A stretch of DNA of 25,986 nucleotides from an uncultured Erysipelotrichaceae bacterium (GCA_900538465.1 UPXV01000034.1:1-25986); one strand, 5' to 3'. Shown: positions 1 to 8,556, numbered from the stretch's first letter. The notes: generated by a model from the letters alone, not told the origin. A program made the numbers and translations.

Positions 1-64
1 AAAATGCTGATAGATACTGTGTTTTAGCGGATAATCAGATTTTTATTGTGTTTTTATTAAAAAA

Positions 65-91
65 TCACAGAATTATCACATTTTTGTCACA
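65..91 (+). repeat. Three TCACA direct repeats, 11-bp period
   Basis: TCACA occurs at 65-69, 76-80 and 87-91, so the copies are spaced exactly 11 bp apart, about one helical turn. Read on the other strand they are TGTGA repeats. They end 7 bp before the -35 box of the promoter at 99-127, where a transcription factor would normally bind. The recombinase next door has no extra N-terminal arm-binding domain, so a regulator site is a better guess than an integrase arm site. The repeat is seen directly; the binding function is inferred. Confidence 0.5.
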
Positions 92-98
92 AAATGAA

Positions 99-127
99 TT
101 GAAATTTGTTGTTTTTAGGCATATAAT
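99..127 (+). promoter_or_regulatory. Sigma-A promoter pointing at recombinase 3' end
   Basis: TTGAAA (99-104), a 17-bp spacer and TATAAT (122-127) form a near-consensus housekeeping promoter. Transcription would start near 134 and run rightward into the inverted repeat at 160-185 and then antisense to the recombinase gene. No plus-strand gene follows. A promoter with nothing to drive, placed next to a recombinase and its probable site, suggests an invertible promoter in its off orientation, or a short antisense RNA. A 10-bp palindrome GATAATTATC at 139-148 lies just past the start point and may be an operator. Confidence 0.6.
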
Positions 128-158
128 CTAATAAGAATGATAATTATCTTTTCGATTT

Positions 159-186
159 GCACAACATAATGGTTATTATGTTGTGT
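159..186. repeat. Perfect inverted repeat with Xer/dif-like core
   Basis: CACAACATAAT (160-170) and ATTATGTTGTG (175-185) are perfect 11-bp inverted arms around GGTT. Read as a Xer-type site it is two 11-bp arms (159-169 and 176-186) around a 6-bp centre TGGTTA, with the inner bases CATAA and TTATG that also flank the centre of the E. coli dif site. It ends 3 bp from the stop codon of the tyrosine recombinase. A run of five T at 186-190 means it could also act as a weak terminator for plus-strand transcripts, but its stem is AT-rich. The recombination role is inferred. Confidence 0.5.
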
Positions 187-188
187 TT

Positions 189-1037
189 TTATATTCTTAA
201 ACAAAGATTCATCCTTGAAAGTGTTCGTAAACAGTTTCGACCGCTTTTCATTGTATAGATTCTCGTTGTATTGATAGAGCTGTGTCCCAATAAGGAAGCT
301 AATGTATCCAGGTCTTTTTCCAATCGATAATATGTGATTGCAAAAAGATGTCTTAAATTATGAGGAAACACTTTGGATGATTCAACATTTGCCTCCTGAC
401 AAAGAGCCTTCATACTTGTCCAAATATTGCTTCTATCTAATGGTTTTCCATTTCTTGTGATAAAGAGTGAACCACTTTTAATATTGTTTTTACGACAATA
501 GTAGAATAATATCTTTTTCAGTTCCAAGGGAATAATGATTTCTCTAACCTTCCCTTTATTTATAATTGTTGCCTTGCCTTTTTTGATTGCCTCTACAGTT
601 ATGTATTTGTGTTCAGAAACTCGTATTCCTGTTGCACATATCGTTTGCAGAAGTGCATAGAGCTGATCATTTCTCTTTGATTTGGCTGCCAATAATAATC
701 TTTTGTACTCCTCTTTTGTTAATTCCTTATTTTCATCACCAAATGTTCTCTTTTGAATTTTATTCAACTTAACCTTACATTCTGGAAGTTTGATGAAATC
801 CAAAAAACGATTCAAGGAAACCAGCATACTGTTGATACTTGTTGGTTGATAGAGTTCAGAAAGTTTTTGCTTATATGCAACTGTTATTTCTTTTGTAATA
901 ATCTTATCTTGTGGAAGATAATCAAAAAAAGTATAAAGATCTCTGATATACTTTTCTATGGTTGCCTGACTTTTTTCTTCAGCAATTAAATATTTTTTGA
1001 ATTTATCTATTGAATTTAGTGTTATTTTTTTCTTCAT
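189..1037 (-). CDS. Tyrosine recombinase/integrase (XerC/D-like)
   Basis: This 282-residue protein cuts and rejoins DNA at specific sites through a covalent phosphotyrosine. It has an N-terminal SAM-like core-binding domain (about residues 10-85) and a C-terminal catalytic domain (about 105-275). The catalytic set appears complete: R139 in ATGIRVSE, K161 or K163 in the beta-hairpin, H226 and R229 in HNLRH, H252 in LGHSS and Y261 in TRIYT. There is no separate arm-binding domain, so it resembles Xer-type enzymes and the small recombinases that flip promoters rather than large phage integrases. GAGGTAAATAAC before the ATG is the ribosome binding site. No mobile-element cargo is visible to its right. 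The dif-like repeat at its 3' end is the obvious candidate substrate. It could instead be the remnant of an integrated element that extends to the left. Confidence 0.93.
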   Translation of the reverse strand: MKKKITLNSIDKFKKYLIAEEKSQATIEKYIRDLYTFFDYLPQDKIITKEITVAYKQKLSELYQPTSINSMLVSLNRFLDFIKLPECKVKLNKIQKRTFGDENKELTKEEYKRLLLAAKSKRNDQLYALLQTICATGIRVSEHKYITVEAIKKGKATIINKGKVREIIIPLELKKILFYYCRKNNIKSGSLFITRNGKPLDRSNIWTSMKALCQEANVESSKVFPHNLRHLFAITYYRLEKDLDTLASLLGHSSINTTRIYTMKSGRNCLRTLSRMNLCLRI

Positions 1038-1130
1038 GTTATTTACCTCATATAGAATATCTCTATTTTATATTATCATGATTATTCAAAGAATACTTCT
1101 GGTAAAATTTGGTAATTACTTTTATAAAGT

Positions 1131-1172
1131 TAAAAAAGGCTACAAGTTATGAAAATTCATAACTTATAGCCT
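1131..1172 (-). terminator. Terminator after the Sel1-repeat gene
   Basis: AGGCTACAAGTTATGAA (1137-1153) and TTCATAACTTATAGCCT (1156-1172) form a 17-bp stem with one mismatch, followed on the minus strand by a T run (1131-1136). It ends the operon that starts with the DHH phosphoesterase and separates it from the recombinase. Confidence 0.9.
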
Positions 1173-1186
1173 CTGATTAAAAATCT

Positions 1187-4100
1187 TTATTTTTTCTTAA
1201 AGATTGAAAAACCTTTTTTCTTTGTTGATTTGCCATTGATTTCTTTTAGTAAATCTTCAGAACCACCAATTTTTGCTGCAACAGCTTTTTCACACCATAG
1301 TTTTGCTTGTGATAAATCAATAGATGTTCCTTGTCCATAAGTATAAGCTTTGGCCATATTAAAATAAGCATGTTCATCGCCACCTTTAGCAGCTTCTTCA
1401 AACAATTCAAATGCTTTATCAAAATCTAAATCAACACCATCGCCTTCTTTATAACATACACCTAGGTTATTCATAGCTCCACTATGCCCACGGTCAACTG
1501 CTTTTTGATAATATTCAATGGCTTTTTTCATATCTTGATATTCTTCTTCAGCTTCAAAATCATATAAGACAGCCAAATTATACATTGCTGAAACATGTCC
1601 CATGGAAGCAGCCTCACTAAAGAGTTCAATTGCTTTTGGTGTATCTTTCTTTACACCCAAACCTGTTTTATACATATTTCCTAAAGCATAGTATCCTCTA
1701 GGGAAATGTGCTTCTACAGCTTCTTGGTAATAAGATACAGCTTTTTGATAATCTTGTTTAACACCATAACCATTTTCATATAAATAACCTAAAGCCACAT
1801 AAGCATCAAGATATCCTCTGCTATAAGCAGCTTCATAATTATCAAGAGCTTTTTGATAATCAATAGCAACTCCAATTCCATAATGGTAGAAACGCCCAAC
1901 ATTATATAAACCACGAAGTGATCCCTGATCAGCTGCTTTTTGATAATATTCTAATGCTAAAGATAAGTTTTCATCAGTTCCAATTCCATCTTCATAACAA
2001 CATGCCAAATTACATTGTGCAGGTGCATAATTGGCTTGTGCTGCTTCATAATAAAGTGAAAATGCCATTGATTCATCAATTTCAGTTCCATTTCCTAATT
2101 CATAACATAATCCCAAATTAGATAAAGCTCTTGGATAATGAGATTTTGCTGAAAGTTCATAAAAAGCAAACGCTTTTTCTAAGTCTTTTTCAACACCAAT
2201 TCCCATTTCATAACAATATCCCACATTACATTGAGAGACTTCATCACCAAAAGAAGCGGCTTTGTTATAATATTCAAAAGCTTTGGCTTCATCTTTGCTA
2301 ATTCCACGACCTTCTTCATAAAGTAACCCAAGATTACATAAGGCACGAGGATAATTGAATTGGGAAGCACGTTCATATAATTCTTTGGCTTTAACATAGT
2401 TGGCTTCACCATCAATACCATCTTCATATAAACAAGCTAAATTACATAATGCTCTTAAATTGTTTTGTTCAGATGCTTTTTCATAATATTCTTTGGCTTT
2501 TTGTAAATCTTTTTCAACACCAATTCCTACTTCATAACAATAACCTAAGTTACATTGAGCGACATCATATCCTAAATCTGCCGCACGTTGATAAACTTCG
2601 ACTGCTTTTTGAGAATTGACTTCAACCCCAATTCCCACTTCATAACAATACCCTAAGTTTGTCATTCCACGTAAATAGCCACGATCACTTGACATTTGAT
2701 AATATTCAAAAGCTTTTTGATTATCTTTTTGACAACCCATACCATTTTCATAATAATATCCCAATGTACACATGGCCATCGCATCACCCAAATCACTCGC
2801 TCTTTGATAACATTCAAAAGCTTTATGAAGATCTTTTTCAACACCACGTCCTTCTTCATAGAGTAATCCTAAATTACCAATAGCACGTGTATAATCATAT
2901 TGAGCTGCACGTTCATACAATTCTTTAGCTTTGATATAATCAGGTTCTCCATCAACACCTTGTTCATAAAGATAAGCTAAATTACAAAGTGCACGAAGAT
3001 TGTTTTGATCAGCAGATTGTTGGTAGAACATTTTGGCTTTTTGTAAGTCCTTTTCAACCCCAATTCCCACTTCATAACAATATCCTAAATTACATTGAGC
3101 GACATCATATCCAAGTTTAGCAGCTTGTAAATAAGTTTCAGCCGCTTTTTGTTCATTGACACTCACACCAATTCCTACTTCATAACAGTATCCTAAATTT
3201 GTCATTCCACGTAAACTTCCAGCATCACTAGAACGTTGATAATATTCAAAGGCTTTGGCTAAATCTTTGTCACACCCAATTCCATTTTCATAATAATATC
3301 CTAATGTACATAATGCTGATGGGTCTTGATATTCAGCTGCTTTTTGACAATATTCAAAAGCTAACTTTTCATTCTTTTCACAACCAATCCCATTTTCTAA
3401 ATAATAAGAATATTTACACATCGCATAAGTATAACCCATATCAGCACTCATTCTTAGATATTCCATAGCAAGAGGCATGTTTTCTTGTTCAATCATATTT
3501 CCATAAGAAAGCATTGCTCGTGGATAACCCATGTTTGCACTTCTTAAATACAATTCTTTGGCCTTTTCTAAGTCTTGTTCAATTCCAATTCCCATTTCAT
3601 AGCAGTATGCTAAATAACAATGTGCTGGAGCATAATTTTGGCTTGATGCTTGTTGATACCAATAAACAGCAGTTTCAGCGTTTTGTTCAACACCTTCACC
3701 AGCTTCATAGAAATAACCAAGTTGAAGTTGTGCAACTTCTAACCCTTCATTAGCAGCTTCTTGATACCATGAAGCAGCAGCACTTAAATCTTGAGGTACA
3801 CCAATACCATATTCATAACAATATCCCACACTATATTTTGCACGTGTAAAGCCTTCATTAGCGGCTTGTTGATAATATGTCATGGCTTTAATTTCATCTT
3901 TATCAACACCTCTACCAAAACAATAACATTCTCCTAAAAAGAAGAGAGCACGAGGGAAGTTTTTAGCAGCTGCTTTTTCAAAATATTCAAAAGCTTTTTG
4001 ATCATCTTGTTCACAGCCAATCCCTTCATAACAACAATAAGCAAAATTACATGCCGCAACTTCATCATCTAAATCAGCGGCTTGTTGATAATAAGCAACT

Positions 4101-4639
4101 GCTCTTTCTTTATCAACAGGTGTTCCTAATCCAACTTCATTCATATATCCCAATGAACAAATTGATTTGGCATGATTATTACGAGCTGCCTTTTCATAAA
4201 GTTCATAAGCACGACATTCATCTTGAACACAATCACGTCCATTCATGTATGCCATTGCCATTTGGAATAAATCTTCTTCTAAAACAGGTGTTTCTTCTTC
4301 ATCTAATTGTGAAACACGAGACAAAAGACAAACATCAACACCAACAATCTGACCATCTTGTTCAACATAATAATGTTCTTCTTCTAAATATGGTGAATTT
4401 GTTAAATCAGGAAATTGAACGACATCATATTTCATCATTAAATCATAAACATTTTGTTCAACTTCATTTTCATTACACAATAATGTTTTCACTTTCATCA
4501 AAGCAAATTCATTTTCTAAACCATGTTCATCTTTTAAATAAACCCAAGCCATATCATCATAACTTGTTGCAATAAAATCAACTTTCCACTTATTAAAAAG
4601 TGGCTCATACATCTTTAATCTTTCTAATAACTCGTTCAT
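1187..4639 (-). CDS. Giant Sel1-like repeat protein (28 repeats)
   Basis: The protein has about 1150 residues: an unassigned N-terminal domain (about 1-120), then 28 consecutive Sel1-like (TPR-related) repeats, nearly all exactly 36 residues, with the motif LGYCYExGIGVxxDxxKAxxYYxxAA, then a basic tail ending KKKGFSIFKKK. It has no signal peptide or membrane helix, so it is probably cytoplasmic. Sel1 repeats make curved alpha-solenoid scaffolds that bind other proteins; the partner here is unknown. Repeats 10-14 and 15-19 are a near-exact duplication of a five-repeat block (540 bp period). Repeat 8 is short (31 residues) and repeat 26 carries an extra residue. The protein is notably rich in cysteine. 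The ATG at 4639 is chosen because AAAGGATGGGG precedes it; an upstream TTG at 4660 would bury that site in coding sequence. It lies 36 nt after the membrane-protein gene in the same operon. Confidence 0.92.
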   Translation of the reverse strand: MNELLERLKMYEPLFNKWKVDFIATSYDDMAWVYLKDEHGLENEFALMKVKTLLCNENEVEQNVYDLMMKYDVVQFPDLTNSPYLEEEHYYVEQDGQIVGVDVCLLSRVSQLDEEETPVLEEDLFQMAMAYMNGRDCVQDECRAYELYEKAARNNHAKSICSLGYMNEVGLGTPVDKERAVAYYQQAADLDDEVAACNFAYCCYEGIGCEQDDQKAFEYFEKAAAKNFPRALFFLGECYCFGRGVDKDEIKAMTYYQQAANEGFTRAKYSVGYCYEYGIGVPQDLSAAASWYQEAANEGLEVAQLQLGYFYEAGEGVEQNAETAVYWYQQASSQNYAPAHCYLAYCYEMGIGIEQDLEKAKELYLRSANMGYPRAMLSYGNMIEQENMPLAMEYLRMSADMGYTYAMCKYSYYLENGIGCEKNEKLAFEYCQKAAEYQDPSALCTLGYYYENGIGCDKDLAKAFEYYQRSSDAGSLRGMTNLGYCYEVGIGVSVNEQKAAETYLQAAKLGYDVAQCNLGYCYEVGIGVEKDLQKAKMFYQQSADQNNLRALCNLAYLYEQGVDGEPDYIKAKELYERAAQYDYTRAIGNLGLLYEEGRGVEKDLHKAFECYQRASDLGDAMAMCTLGYYYENGMGCQKDNQKAFEYYQMSSDRGYLRGMTNLGYCYEVGIGVEVNSQKAVEVYQRAADLGYDVAQCNLGYCYEVGIGVEKDLQKAKEYYEKASEQNNLRALCNLACLYEDGIDGEANYVKAKELYERASQFNYPRALCNLGLLYEEGRGISKDEAKAFEYYNKAASFGDEVSQCNVGYCYEMGIGVEKDLEKAFAFYELSAKSHYPRALSNLGLCYELGNGTEIDESMAFSLYYEAAQANYAPAQCNLACCYEDGIGTDENLSLALEYYQKAADQGSLRGLYNVGRFYHYGIGVAIDYQKALDNYEAAYSRGYLDAYVALGYLYENGYGVKQDYQKAVSYYQEAVEAHFPRGYYALGNMYKTGLGVKKDTPKAIELFSEAASMGHVSAMYNLAVLYDFEAEEEYQDMKKAIEYYQKAVDRGHSGAMNNLGVCYKEGDGVDLDFDKAFELFEEAAKGGDEHAYFNMAKAYTYGQGTSIDLSQAKLWCEKAVAAKIGGSEDLLKEINGKSTKKKGFSIFKKK

Positions 4640-4675
4640 ATTTCCCCATCCTTTCAACAAAAGGGTATTTCTACC

Positions 4676-6331
4676 CTAATTGACTTTTAATGATGAAACA
4701 GTTTCACTTGCTGATTCATCTTCAACATATTCAATTGTAACGCTATCCCCTGCTTTTAACAATGGGAGTTGACTATTTAATGAAATTGGTGCAATAAAGA
4801 CTTTCTCTTGTCCTTCTAAACGGAAGTAATAATGTGAATTACCATTGACAACAGCTTCTTGAATAGAAGTGATTTTGGCAGTAATATTCTTTGATTCAAA
4901 ATCAACTTTTACCTTCCCATTATCACCTAATAATTTATAATATTCCTTTTCTGCTTCTGCCACACTATCACCAGTTGAAACCAATTGATAATTTTCAACA
5001 CTCACAAAGGCATACTTTTTCACCAATCCAGCACTATCTTTAAGTGACATAAAGTATGTTGGTTGTCCACCAGCATTAATTAAAATTGGGAATGTTGCTT
5101 TGTAATTCAAGTTTTGAACTTTTCCTTCAGCAGATGACATAGCCGAAAATTCTTCTGCCCCACTAATTGCATAATATTTTGATTCTTTTGTACGCATATT
5201 AATCAAAGCGAATCCTACATTAGATGCATCACTTGAAACAGATGTTAATCCTGTATAAATATAAACATCATCATTTAAAGCAATATAGTTATAACCATCT
5301 GTTGGTTTTAAAACACCTTTTTGTGAGAAAATTGTATTGAAATATCCATTTGTATATTTTCCCCAGTTTTCTAATTGTGTTAAAAGTAAATCTGATGGAT
5401 AAACTCTATCTACCCATGTTGGTACATCTTGAATATCATAATATTGACTGCTTCCATCAATTGCATTAACCAAAATAGCTCCTGTAATATCTTTTCCACC
5501 AAACAAACCAATCTTATAATTGTAGACTGGAGCAATCCAATATGGATCTCCCTCATCATTGATTTCAAAAGAAGGATTTTCAAACATCATCGTTGGATAA
5601 TGCATACGAATATGACGATTAATATTTCTAAAGAACAAATCTGAATGAGAATACTTCATTCCTTCTTTTAATCGTACAACTTCTGATTCTTGTGTAACCA
5701 TATCAACACGTATATATGCAGGCAATCCTTCCCCCTGATTCGTAAACCATTTAATCAAATCACTATAAGAAATTGTTGTCACACGATAAGGTTTATCGTT
5801 AAAGTTAATTTGTCCATATTCATCATCAACTTCAAATTGAGAAACATAATCAACAATTTCTCCCATCTTACGATCACCTAAACGTTCAGCACTATCTTTA
5901 TCAACAACTGGTATAGATTGATAATTGACTTTTTCATTATCTTTATAAAAATCAGCTTTTTTATCAACATCTAATTGTTGTTGATAAGAAGAAGCATGAA
6001 AGATAGGCGAACTGATAAATTGACCTATAAAAACATAGGCAATGAAAACAACAACTACACCTAATCCATATCGACTCACTTTATCAAAAGAAGCATTCAA
6101 TAAACTTCTTAATCCAATAAAAATAATCAAACAAAAACTTAAGAAAAAGACAAAGTCAGGCGATCTCAAATTGATTGGCAACAATGTAAAAAACTCAGCA
6201 ATCAAAAAGAATAATATTGTTATAAGCAATGCCTTAATTGTTCCATTCTTCTTTGGTGTTTTATTTGTAAAAAAGCTGCTCTCTTGCCCCTCTGTCGCTC
6301 TTGTAAAAAACTTTTCAAAAATCTTATCCAT
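4676..6331 (-). CDS. Membrane protein, large extracytoplasmic domain, unknown
   Basis: I do not recognise a named family. The 551-residue protein has a polar cytoplasmic N-terminus (about 1-30), three predicted membrane helices (about 32-53, 58-78 and 88-108), then about 440 residues that should lie outside the membrane. That region is rich in beta-type sequence, with no obvious catalytic motif and no cell-wall anchor. The end looks like a small separate domain (about 470-551, with KVKVDFESKNITAKI and VFIAPISLNSQLPLLKAGDSV), perhaps OB- or SH3-like. The ATG overlaps the end of the DHH phosphoesterase gene by 8 nt (ATGGATAA), and its ribosome binding site AAAGGAG lies within that gene, so translation is coupled. 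The Sel1-repeat gene follows 36 nt downstream. A role as an envelope-associated partner of the Sel1 scaffold is inference. Confidence 0.85.
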   Translation of the reverse strand: MDKIFEKFFTRATEGQESSFFTNKTPKKNGTIKALLITILFFLIAEFFTLLPINLRSPDFVFFLSFCLIIFIGLRSLLNASFDKVSRYGLGVVVVFIAYVFIGQFISSPIFHASSYQQQLDVDKKADFYKDNEKVNYQSIPVVDKDSAERLGDRKMGEIVDYVSQFEVDDEYGQINFNDKPYRVTTISYSDLIKWFTNQGEGLPAYIRVDMVTQESEVVRLKEGMKYSHSDLFFRNINRHIRMHYPTMMFENPSFEINDEGDPYWIAPVYNYKIGLFGGKDITGAILVNAIDGSSQYYDIQDVPTWVDRVYPSDLLLTQLENWGKYTNGYFNTIFSQKGVLKPTDGYNYIALNDDVYIYTGLTSVSSDASNVGFALINMRTKESKYYAISGAEEFSAMSSAEGKVQNLNYKATFPILINAGGQPTYFMSLKDSAGLVKKYAFVSVENYQLVSTGDSVAEAEKEYYKLLGDNGKVKVDFESKNITAKITSIQEAVVNGNSHYYFRLEGQEKVFIAPISLNSQLPLLKAGDSVTIEYVEDESASETVSSLKVN

Positions 6332-7247
6332 TTAATTTCTCCTTTAATTTTTCAACCAATATTGGTAATTCATCTAATGATAATAAGGTTGCTCCACTCG
6401 CAAAAGCATGTCCGCCACCTCTAAATTCATTTGCAACCTCATTAATTGCAATTCCTCGACTCCGAATACTCACACGATAATTTTTATCAGCAACATTTTG
6501 AGTAATGGCCATCCAAATTGGAAATTCTTCAATATTGGCTAAAGTGTTCACATAATTTGAACCTTGTTCTCTAGAAATGTGTAAAGTTTCTAAATCTTCT
6601 TGACTTAAATAATACCAAGCAACGCCACAATCTTCTTGATAATTGTTATAAATAAATTTTGAAACTTCTAAATCAGCTTTTTTCTTTAAGTATAATTTTT
6701 GATAAAGAGCTTCAATGTGAATACCAGCATCTAATAAATAAGCTGCTGCCTCAAATGTTTTTTGTGTTGTTGATTGATATAAGAAACGATTACTATCACC
6801 AATAATTCCTAAATATAAAGCATTAGCAGCTTCTATTGGTAATTCAAGTTTTGCTTCTTTAAACAACAAGGCTACAATCTCACTACAAGAAGAAGCACTT
6901 TCAATTTCAATATTCAAATCACCATATGAATCCACAACAATATGATGATCAATCTTTAAAATTTTATCACAAATGGAAATATCTCCATCAATACGTTCAC
7001 GATTTGCTGTATCTAAAACAATTCCCAATGTTGATCCTTTTTGAATTTCATTATTTTCAAAAGGAGCATACATTGATAAAAGTTCACTTTCCATTTGTCC
7101 TGCTAAAACAATATTCTTTTGTGGAAAGAATTTTTTTAATGTCCAATACATTCCAAATTGTGATCCAAAAGCATCTAAATCAGGATTCACATGACGATAT
7201 ATCACAATTTGATCATATTCTTTTCTTACTCTTAATATCTTATCCAT
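6324..7247 (-). CDS. DHH/DHHA1 phosphoesterase, NrnA-like
   Basis: This family uses metal ions to hydrolyse phosphodiesters. Known members degrade nanoRNA and pAp (NrnA) or cyclic dinucleotide products such as pApA. In this 307-residue protein the motifs are RHVNPDLDA (18-26), D79 in VLDTAN, the DHH triad at 100-102 and the DHHA1 substrate motif RGGGHAFASG (276-285). In the first motif an Asn stands where many homologues have Asp or His-Asp, but the HxxxDxDA metal ligands are present. There is no membrane or PAS region, so it is not GdpP. Start: AAGGTG with a 6-nt spacer favours the ATG at 7247; a longer frame up to 7313 lacks a site and would run over the promoter. It is the first gene of an operon with the membrane protein and the Sel1-repeat protein. 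pAp/nanoRNA versus pApA as substrate cannot be told from sequence alone. Confidence 0.9.
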   Translation of the reverse strand: MDKILRVRKEYDQIVIYRHVNPDLDAFGSQFGMYWTLKKFFPQKNIVLAGQMESELLSMYAPFENNEIQKGSTLGIVLDTANRERIDGDISICDKILKIDHHIVVDSYGDLNIEIESASSCSEIVALLFKEAKLELPIEAANALYLGIIGDSNRFLYQSTTQKTFEAAAYLLDAGIHIEALYQKLYLKKKADLEVSKFIYNNYQEDCGVAWYYLSQEDLETLHISREQGSNYVNTLANIEEFPIWMAITQNVADKNYRVSIRSRGIAINEVANEFRGGGHAFASGATLLSLDELPILVEKLKEKLNG

Positions 7248-7266
7248 TTTCATCACCTTAATCACT

Positions 7267-7295
7267 ATAATACCACAGAATGTCTTTAATATGAA
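7267..7295 (-). promoter_or_regulatory. Promoter of the DHH-membrane-Sel1 operon
   Basis: On the minus strand TTCATA (7290-7295), a 17-bp spacer and TATTAT (7267-7272), preceded by TGG, make an extended -10 promoter. The start point would fall about 10-15 nt before the ATG at 7247, which supports the short form of the protein. Confidence 0.6.
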
Positions 7296-7320
7296 CCATG
7301 AAATGCATAACACAAAAAAT

Positions 7321-7351
7321 AAATAAAAAAAAGAAAGACTGTATGTCTTTC
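7321..7351 (-). terminator. Terminator after ackA
   Basis: GAAAGAC (7333-7339), loop TGTAT and GTCTTTC (7345-7351), followed on the minus strand by a long T-rich run (7321-7332). It lies 9 nt past the ackA stop codon. Confidence 0.85.
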
Positions 7352-7359
7352 CAAAATTT

Positions 7360-8556
7360 TTATAGTCCTAATAATCTGACTGTATCTCTAGCAATCATGA
7401 CTTCTTCATTTGTTGGAATTACCATAACTTTAATTTGAGAATATTGATGAGAAATCACACGATTTTCTGAACTTCTTATAGCATTTAATTCTTCATCTAA
7501 GAAGACTCCAAAAGCTTTAGAAACATCATCAATAATAATACGTCTTAAATAGGCTGCATTTTCTCCAACACCAGCTGTAAAGGCAATCGCATCACATCCA
7601 CCTAATTCAGCATAATATGCACCAATATACTTAGAAACAATACGTGCATATAATAATCCAGTTAAAAGAGCACGTTCGTCTCCTTCTTTAAATAAAGCAT
7701 TTTCAATATCACGAGAATCTGAAGAAATTCCAGAAATTCCTAACATCCCTGATTTTTTGTTATAGATTTCTAAGACTTCATCAGGCGTCTTATTTAATTT
7801 TTTACATAAATAAGGCATAATTGATGGATCAACATCTCCACAACGTGTTCCCATCATGACCCCAGCAAGTGGTGTAAATCCCATTGAAGTATCAATACAT
7901 TTTCCATCTAAAACAGCTGAAATACTTGCACCATTTCCAAGATGACAAACAATAACACGAGAACCTTTTGGTTTTCCTAACATTTCAATAACTTGTTCAG
8001 AAACATATTTATGACTTGTTCCATGGGCACCATATCTTCTGACTTTTAAATCTGTATAATATTCTAGTGGTAATGGATATAAATATCTTTCTTGATCTAA
8101 TGTTTGATGGAAAGCTGTATCAAATGTAAAGACATGTCCTACACCTGGTAGTGCTTCTTTAAAAGCACGATATCCAATCAAATGAGCAGGATTATGCAAA
8201 GGTGCTAATTCACATAATTCTTCAACTTTTTCAACAACACTCTCATCAACAACAGCACTGTCGCTAAAGTATTCTCCACCATGAACAATACGATGTCCAA
8301 CTGCATTGATTTCACTTAATTCTTTAACAACACCTTCATCAATCAAAGCTTTCAACAACATATCTACAGCCACTTGATGATCTGGAATCGGACAAGTTTT
8401 TGTCATTTTTTCTCCATTATATTTAATCGTAAAAATACCATCATCCATCCCAATTCTTTCAACAATACCAGATGTGATGACTTCTTCACTTGGCATATTG
8501 AATAATTGAAATTTTAATGATGAGCTTCCTGCGTTTACCGCCATAACTTTTGTCAT
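7360..8556 (-). CDS. ackA: Acetate kinase
   Basis: It catalyses acetyl phosphate + ADP to acetate + ATP, the last step of overflow and fermentative acetate formation in the cytoplasm. The 398 residues match the usual family length of about 400. Visible signatures are VNAGSSSLK (7-15), the catalytic Asp region FTFDTAFHQT, HLGNGASISAV, GFTPLAGVMMGTRCGDVDPS and FTAGVGENA near the C-terminus. The start at 8556 (MTKVMAVNAG) is set by AGGAGG 10 nt upstream; an in-frame ATG three codons earlier lies only 1 nt from AGGAGG. The usual partner, phosphotransacetylase (pta), is not in this window. A sigma-A promoter and a perfect cre match lie upstream, which points to CcpA activation on good sugars, as known for B. 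subtilis ackA. Confidence 0.98.
   Translation of the reverse strand: MTKVMAVNAGSSSLKFQLFNMPSEEVITSGIVERIGMDDGIFTIKYNGEKMTKTCPIPDHQVAVDMLLKALIDEGVVKELSEINAVGHRIVHGGEYFSDSAVVDESVVEKVEELCELAPLHNPAHLIGYRAFKEALPGVGHVFTFDTAFHQTLDQERYLYPLPLEYYTDLKVRRYGAHGTSHKYVSEQVIEMLGKPKGSRVIVCHLGNGASISAVLDGKCIDTSMGFTPLAGVMMGTRCGDVDPSIMPYLCKKLNKTPDEVLEIYNKKSGMLGISGISSDSRDIENALFKEGDERALLTGLLYARIVSKYIGAYYAELGGCDAIAFTAGVGENAAYLRRIIIDDVSKAFGVFLDEELNAIRSSENRVISHQYSQIKVMVIPTNEEVMIARDTVRLLGL

Noticed and set aside
131..150. Fur/PerR-like box around GATAATTATC
   Set aside because: Only one of the three Fur hexamers matches well and the rest is generic AT-rich sequence. Kept only as a short palindrome note.
4051..4575. 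A 174-codon plus-strand frame opposite the Sel1-repeat gene
   Set aside because: It is His- and Leu-rich only because it mirrors the repeat codons of the minus-strand gene, and it lacks a ribosome binding site. It is a shadow frame.
1187..4639. CRISPR or tandem DNA repeat array suggested by the regular 108-bp periodicity
   Set aside because: The period is explained by 36-residue Sel1 repeats in one open reading frame. There are no conserved spacers and no cas genes.
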